Notes under the pieces: model-generated
What the model was told of the DNA's origin: nothing
The model's database searches: none
Seen by the model: only the letters and a program-made list of their open reading frames with translations
Position numbers and translations under genes: made by a program
Origin: Candidatus Poseidoniaceae archaeon
GTDB lineage: Archaea; Thermoplasmatota; Poseidoniia; Poseidoniales; Poseidoniaceae
DNA: 11,426 bases
Assembly: GCA_022425185.1 (NCBI GenBank)
Contig: JAKMFY010000287.1
Coordinates: 1 to 11,426 of the forward strand
Direction: 5' to 3'
Part shown: positions 7,901-11,426 of the stretch, piece by piece
Layout of the letters: each line of letters opens with the position of its first letter
How positions within the stretch are numbered: the first letter of the stretch is position 1

Positions 7901-9434
7901 ATGTGGATTGCCAAGATGAACCTGCGATATCTTGCGCCTCTTGAGCACGACATGAACGGACATATCCGCCTGGTGCGATAATATCGGGTTTGATTCGTCC
8001 GTCATCAGTTGGCCCACGAGAAGATCCGGACATCAGATTATCCGGCGCTCCATTGTATCGTGCTTGATGGTTTCCAACCGTTACTGAATTTTTAGCAGTT
8101 GATGGTGAAGATACTGTTCCAGCATTTGGACCATCATTGCCTGCTGCAAATAAAATCGTTAGACCTTCAACGCCGTTGTAAACACGGTCGTAATTGTTGG
8201 CTCTATCATCGACGTCTTCCGATTCAGACGTATATTTACCTTGATTTGATGCTGCTGAAGAACCCCATGAATTGGTATGAATTCGAGCTCCTGAATTGTA
8301 GGCCGTATTGAGAAGGTAATTGAGTGACGGTGATTGGAAGTTTCCTGTATTGTCATTCTCCATGGCTTGGAAATAGAGACTTGCATCAGGAGCAACACCT
8401 GCATAACCGCCTTTTGTTCCATCGCCAAGAACAGTACACGCAACGTGTGTTCCATGTCCAGAGTGTTTGTCTGCAGTCGAACCGTCTCCAATCACATCGA
8501 AATTACCAATAACTCGAGTGCCGAAATCGCCGTGGTCTTCATCCAATCCTGAATCAGCAACTGCAACAATTTGCCCAGAGCCATCCAGATCGGTTGTGAA
8601 ATAAGAACGCATTGTTGAGATCTTCATGTGATTCTTCGATTGGTCGTTACTGAACGCCATTTGAGGCTCAAAACGCAACCACATGACAGAAGGTTGGCGA
8701 ACAATGTCAAGGACATCGTCTACAGAGAGGAGGCCTCGGTATCTTCCAGCATCCAGTTTGACAACATCATCCATCGCCAAAGATGCAACATCACTGAGGT
8801 CTTGTTCAATACTCGATCCACTTGCATCATGTATGGAAATTAGATCGAGCGTTTGTTCGCCTCTCCATCCTTCGACACGTACTTCTTGCCCATAGATTGT
8901 TGCAGTTTCTTGTTCAAAGAGCATGGCATCGAGAAAAACATCGTCTAGAAACATAGCTAATGGAACGAGGAGTTGTTCTTCGATTCCATCGATGAGCCTT
9001 GCTGAATCAAATGCATCAATTGTTCCTTGCACGAGTAAGCCCGATGGAGAAATGTATTCTCTGACTTCAATACCCTGCATATTGGATAATTCAGAGCGTA
9101 CATCAAGGAGATTACGTTCGTTATTCACAAGCAGAAGACGCACATCATTACGAGGTTCGAGAACATCGCTGGACAACGGCCGCGATGTTTCGAGCCCGTG
9201 TACAGTGAATACGCCTATTCTCGAATTTGCCTCTACTGCTCTTTGTTCCTGTTCGATGGATACATCGAGTTCTCCAACAAAGTCAGAATAAGCATCTGTT
9301 CGAATTGAAAACTGTTCGAATTCATCAGCGATAAGGGTGGATGGTTCATCTTCTTCAGATTGAATAAGACTACTCCAAGGACTCAACAAGAGAATCAGTA
9401 AGATTCCGAGTGCTGGCCTCCATTGATGTCTCAT
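4950..9434 (-). CDS. Membrane-anchored subtilisin-like (S8, KP-43 type) serine protease with Ig-like repeats and cytoplasmic zinc-binding tail
   Basis: A 1494-residue exported endopeptidase. In order: a signal peptide (about 1-26); a long propeptide region (about 28-265); a catalytic domain (about 270-585) with Asp294 (VADSGLDEDH), His327 (HSGHGTHVA), oxyanion Asn433 (FAAGNDGPN) and Ser520 (TGTSMATPNAAG); and a C-terminal jelly-roll (about 598-713, with LVNDLDLEVESPDG) typical of KP-43 relatives. Also typical are ARIHTNSWGSS and SRGPTDDGRIKPDIIAPG. Next come a CARDB-like domain (about 717-825) and about five NEW3-like domains to about 1385, then a membrane helix (1395-1416) followed by RSKK. 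The 78-residue tail has a C4HC3 pattern: Cys1444, 1447, 1458, 1461, His1466, Cys1473, 1481, 1484. The ATG at 9434 was chosen over GTG 9437 because GGAGGAG (9442-9448) lies seven bases before it. Cys333 replaces the usual Gly of HGTHVAG. The substrate is unknown; degradation of external protein, or processing of neighbouring surface proteins, is inference. Confidence 0.95.
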   Translation of the reverse strand: MRHQWRPALGILLILLLSPWSSLIQSEEDEPSTLIADEFEQFSIRTDAYSDFVGELDVSIEQEQRAVEANSRIGVFTVHGLETSRPLSSDVLEPRNDVRLLLVNNERNLLDVRSELSNMQGIEVREYISPSGLLVQGTIDAFDSARLIDGIEEQLLVPLAMFLDDVFLDAMLFEQETATIYGQEVRVEGWRGEQTLDLISIHDASGSSIEQDLSDVASLAMDDVVKLDAGRYRGLLSVDDVLDIVRQPSVMWLRFEPQMAFSNDQSKNHMKISTMRSYFTTDLDGSGQIVAVADSGLDEDHGDFGTRVIGNFDVIGDGSTADKHSGHGTHVACTVLGDGTKGGYAGVAPDASLYFQAMENDNTGNFQSPSLNYLLNTAYNSGARIHTNSWGSSAASNQGKYTSESEDVDDRANNYDRVYNGVEGLTILFAAGNDGPNAGTVSSPSTAKNSVTVGNHQARYNGAPDNLMSGSSRGPTDDGRIKPDIIAPGGYVRSCRAQEAQDIAGSSWQSTWYLEYTGTSMATPNAAGASALIREYLLEIAQRPSPQGALIKALLVLGAQDINTRDIPNNDEGWGRVNLKETLAPSQGRGIWVDDRSVLSNTGQSKSYVFNVTFANSQLKTVLAWSDARGSRFSNNQLVNDLDLEVESPDGTIYLGNDFANGRSTTGGTKDDVNNLEVVLIDTAMKGIWTVRVKDGLHGGSNTQPFAIAVSGQGVNDLRPDPQVVANSMLLNVSIPQVGDQVRLTTEVFNAGNIKAESVDLAFVIDGVEEDRKTVDINPGASRQSTWYWTPSQSGIATLELKIDPDDTVDEIQENNNLLTTIVDVTAPGVKVTSNVTEQIVQFASQTTASWNLTLENTALLETNASIDILGVSRVSDGVTVPWYVGMTASNFTLQGKGKASISVTIVYPEAPEPGMYEINVVGIDVDNGITYPYQLYLHVLNIPEFRIEYDYEIVPVHPANPTNLSVRVYNDGNTEIGYDLFLQAPSGWSAGFQDLGSEPGASSGSTGLITKQGQKDVELQFIPPQVSTAAGAERMVRLTAISQTDPSQTWEIDIPIRVMEVREVEIILESNIGTPRPDATVNLLFTIENRGNVDLTFNPSMSLPPGWQVQSTLQPVEMAWTDNSENILISIVGNGEALSGQIALNLDNGSDRYSWSSNLEVLALPQPELTFKSLEFEDGRTFDHPFGPGSHPADQQLIFTWLLTNDAETTWRPDLSISLSQGLFGDCLDVTRVAFGDVVPVVCSVIIPSTIEVGSQPDFSFTLSGDDVSLVEGTSLLVAESRGVDWKVTGLSNIDDSGSGTIQVRLTNTGNVQLSHRLEVQTTEGLTASLVEEDIVNMVAGDSQQFTVVLTGSATGSQQLTFKLTGTQDVSTPTTTVDIDVTASFSESVSNSQTLLYSSVGIILVAVLLFGIITARSKKESEVISPEQKALPSIVQQQPAVMCWSCHGPIVGPMQGCPGCGARYHTNGTENCEAQSLEACANCGASVEQFVLA
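4983..5105 (-). other. Coding segment for a RING/PHD-like C4HC3 zinc-binding tail of the protease
   Basis: This stretch encodes residues 1444-1484 of the protease, after its membrane helix. The spacing is C-x2-C-x10-C-x2-C-x4-H-x6-C-x7-C-x2-C, with the local motif GCPGCGARYH. Eight ligands in this order suit two zinc ions in a cross-brace fold, as in PHD, RINGv and the prokaryotic RING-like families. Two tandem zinc ribbons are the main alternative. Positive residues just after the helix (RSKK) place it in the cytoplasm. Metal binding is predicted from the pattern only. Confidence 0.7.
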
Positions 9435-9441
9435 CACACTT

Positions 9442-9448
9442 CTCCTCC
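9442..9448 (-). promoter_or_regulatory. Strong ribosome-binding site of the protease gene
   Basis: The minus strand reads GGAGGAG seven bases before ATG 9434 and four bases before the competing GTG 9437, so it favours the ATG. It is the strongest Shine-Dalgarno in the window. No convincing TATA box was found in the 60-base gap behind it (9435-9494), so the gene is probably co-transcribed with the one upstream. Confidence 0.6.
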
Positions 9449-9494
9449 GTTACAAGACGCATTTATCGCTATGGGTAATGTGTTTCTAAGTCAA

Positions 9495-10145
9495 TCAAAA
9501 TAATTTAGTTGTGGTTTCACAGTCATCAACGAAGCGTTCTGATGCCCATTCGCCAACAACATGTGACCAAGATTCTGTATGGACTCTATTATCAAAAGAT
9601 GTCCAAGTGACAGATACTTCCAGTATGTACTCATCCCAAACAGTATATCCAAGGACAATCATTTCCAAATCATCACCGGCAAGAGATGAATGTGCTTCGA
9701 CTTCATCGACATCAATTCTCATCTCCTGTATGAGATTACCAAACTCGTCCTGGAATTCAACCTGAACTGTTACGTCTGTAATAGCACGGCTTCCATCATT
9801 GTATAATTCAGACATAACCAGATGCCCACCTCGTTGCATGTAGATCGTCTCAACTTCCACATCATCTCGTGGAAGAACCCAATACCATCCACTTGCAATT
9901 AATCCAACGAGAAGGAGCATGATGAGGCCCGCAATAGCAACACGAGCAGGATTGATGTTCCTGATTGTGTCTTTGATGAAAAGAGCTGCTTGTTGGGCTT
10001 GCATGTATGCTTCTGCTTGTTCTGGATCGTCGAGATCTAATCCCATTGCAAAGGCTTCTTGTCGTTGGGATGATTCCAGCAAACCAAGAGGTTTTGAGGC
10101 GATAATATCGTCCTCATGCACTACAAGTTCGTCTTCCATCTTCAT
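9495..10145 (-). CDS. Single-pass membrane protein with one outside beta-sandwich domain, function unknown
   Basis: 216 residues; not recognised as a named family. There is an acidic N-terminal region of about 60 residues rich in Glu, Asp, Gln and Ala, partly helical (for example DDPEQAEAYMQAQQAALFIKD). Then come Arg/Lys residues, a membrane helix at about 67-91 ending SGWYWVL, and an outside domain at about 100-185. The domain begins with a YNDGS turn (about 115-119) and runs DVTVQVEFQDEFGNLIQEM, a pattern like FxLYD or other small Ig-like domains. No signal-peptide cleavage is apparent, and the positive-inside rule puts the N-terminus in the cytoplasm. ATG 10145 shares bases with the stop of the previous gene (TGATG), indicating coupled translation. 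GTG 10148 and ATG 10139 (with GGTGAT four bases before it) are alternative starts. It probably acts with the upstream partner, but no role can be assigned. Confidence 0.8.
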   Translation of the reverse strand: MKMEDELVVHEDDIIASKPLGLLESSQRQEAFAMGLDLDDPEQAEAYMQAQQAALFIKDTIRNINPARVAIAGLIMLLLVGLIASGWYWVLPRDDVEVETIYMQRGGHLVMSELYNDGSRAITDVTVQVEFQDEFGNLIQEMRIDVDEVEAHSSLAGDDLEMIVLGYTVWDEYILEVSVTWTSFDNRVHTESWSHVVGEWASERFVDDCETTTKLF

Positions 10146-11426
10146 CACCCAAATATCATTGCTAACACAGATGCAACACCTGACGTAATTGGTTCGACCA
10201 CCAATATGTGTCGTGTTTCAACGGAACCACCTGTCAGCGTACTGACAACTGATAAATCTGTAACGACCCCGTTCACGCCCATCGAGGTTGAGGTTGGAAT
10301 AAATCCAGTAAACTGAGCATCGAGGAGGACCCCTCTTCCATCGACTTCGAGGTCGCCCATGATTGGAACATATTCACCTGGTTGAACGTGAACTTCTGCA
10401 CTCGAAACAAGACGTCCTGTGGTGATATCGTCGATGATGATGACTGGGTATCCAAGCGGGCGATGAATTGTAATCGTGGCTCCTTTGAGATCTTCTCCTA
10501 TGATTTCAAGACGATCGAGGAAAACACCAGGTGCTCCAGGAACATTGGTTTGTCGCATGTAGAGTTCTTCAACTCCATCACCCGAGCTAACGATTCGAAC
10601 ACCCCAGTCATCAGTGGTTTCTAGTTTGAATGTTCGAGGCAAATTTGTTGCCATCATCAGAGTGTCTCCTTTTGCGTCAATGGCTCGTCCAGACGCTTCG
10701 ATGTACATGTCCATCTTATCAGAATTTGAAGCATAATCCAAGGTCATCATGCCTTGGAAGGAGGTCTCTTCCCGAATATCAAGTCGTTGATCGGGCTCGG
10801 CCGCAAGGTGCATTTCGGAAGGTACATCTCTGAAGAATGTTGTAGCAGGCCACCAAAATCCATCGACGAATCGATGCTGTTGAATCATCATAGATTGAAC
10901 GCTCGTATCACCAACGCGGAATTCTTGAGGAACATCGACATCGATCAATAAAACGTCTCCAATTGTCGATGAAAACTGGGTTTGTTGAGGAACTCCAACC
11001 AAGAACGTTTCAGCACGTACCTTATTCTCCTTATCATTGAAAACGGCATAGACGTAATCCAAACGTTGCCCGATATCGTAACTCATGTCTACTGACAATC
11101 GGGGAACTGTGAGATTCTCTTGACGTGAGAATAACGCTGTCACCGATACGTCTCTGGAAGTTGACGTGTCTAACCCAAATATTTGAAGTTCAACGGAAGA
11201 CTTCTGGATGCCATCCATCGTAAGATAGAATCGTTCTTGTGCTGGTAGCCAGCCTTCAAGATTCATTTCAAAATCGTACGTTGGAACTTCTTCGACCAAA
11301 GTGAATATGTAATCGATTTCAATACGTCCAGATGGTAATTGTGGAAGCCATGTGCGAAGGTGCCAACTTCGTCGAGTTTCAAATGTGATGCCTCTTTCCT
11401 CAAGCAAGCCTACATCGATGCCCTTG
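10145..11426 (-). CDS. Unrecognised beta-rich protein, C-terminal part (start outside window)
   Basis: 426 residues are visible and the frame is still open at the right edge, so the N-terminus is missing; the TTG at 11407 is not a credible start. Sequence composition suggests mostly beta strands with an acidic bias and no cysteine-rich or catalytic motif that I recognise. Two stretches look related: ETFLVGVPQQTQFSSTIGD and DTLMMATNLPRTFKLETTDD, hinting at repeated beta units. The last 20 residues, after RHILVVEP, are uncharged and hydrophobic (ITSGVASVLAMIFG), perhaps a short membrane-associated end, although too short and unflanked to call a helix with confidence. The stop TGA overlaps the ATG of the following membrane protein, so the two are translated as a pair. 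Its place among exported proteins suggests a surface role, by inference. A signal peptide cannot be checked here. Confidence 0.75.
   Translation of the reverse strand, partial: KGIDVGLLEERGITFETRRSWHLRTWLPQLPSGRIEIDYIFTLVEEVPTYDFEMNLEGWLPAQERFYLTMDGIQKSSVELQIFGLDTSTSRDVSVTALFSRQENLTVPRLSVDMSYDIGQRLDYVYAVFNDKENKVRAETFLVGVPQQTQFSSTIGDVLLIDVDVPQEFRVGDTSVQSMMIQQHRFVDGFWWPATTFFRDVPSEMHLAAEPDQRLDIREETSFQGMMTLDYASNSDKMDMYIEASGRAIDAKGDTLMMATNLPRTFKLETTDDWGVRIVSSGDGVEELYMRQTNVPGAPGVFLDRLEIIGEDLKGATITIHRPLGYPVIIIDDITTGRLVSSAEVHVQPGEYVPIMGDLEVDGRGVLLDAQFTGFIPTSTSMGVNGVVTDLSVVSTLTGGSVETRHILVVEPITSGVASVLAMIFG

Noticed and set aside
9455..9470. GATAAAT as a TATA box for the protease gene
   Set aside because: The expected transcript start would fall a few bases before the ATG, removing the strong GGAGGAG site; co-transcription with the upstream gene is more likely.
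1..11426. Defence system, mobile element, CRISPR array or RNA gene
   Set aside because: No spaced direct repeats, transposase, integrase, nuclease or helicase motifs, and no tRNA-like or rRNA-like segments were seen; all genes are one strand, tightly packed and of similar composition.

Overview
The window looks like part of an archaeal genome, most likely a marine Thermoplasmatota/Euryarchaeota lineage such as Poseidoniales (Marine Group II). This rests on three things: a complex I operon in the order nuoA-B-C-D with separate C and D genes, large exported proteins built from repeated Ig-like domains with one C-terminal membrane helix, and strong GGAG/GAGG ribosome-binding sites. The lineage is an inference; no rRNA or other marker gene is present. 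All eight genes lie on the minus strand and are tightly packed, so transcription runs from high to low coordinates.

From right to left: (1) positions 10145-11426 hold the C-terminal part of an unrecognised beta-rich protein whose start lies outside the window. (2) Positions 9495-10145 encode a protein with one membrane helix and one outside beta-sandwich domain; its ATG overlaps the stop of the gene before it. (3) Positions 4950-9434 encode a very large exported serine protease of the subtilisin (S8) KP-43 type. It has a signal peptide, a long propeptide region, an intact catalytic triad, a C-terminal beta-barrel, about six Ig-like domains, a membrane helix, and a predicted cytoplasmic tail with eight ordered Cys/His residues resembling a RING/PHD-type zinc-binding domain. 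(4) Positions 2015-4882 encode a surface protein of about seven similar Ig-like domains with a C-terminal membrane anchor. (5) After a 127-base gap with a possible hairpin and a weak TATA-like box come nuoA, nuoB, nuoC and the first 50 codons of nuoD.

Functionally there are two blocks. The right-hand block (about 9.4 kb) looks like a cell-surface module: an anchored protease, a multi-domain surface protein and two smaller proteins. Three of the four share the N-x-G-[NS] turn typical of CARDB/NEW3-like beta-sandwiches. The left-hand block is the start of a respiratory complex I operon, translationally coupled through stop codons that sit inside the next gene's Shine-Dalgarno sequence.

No tRNA, rRNA, CRISPR array, insertion sequence or long DNA repeat was seen. 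No gap between genes exceeds 127 bases.
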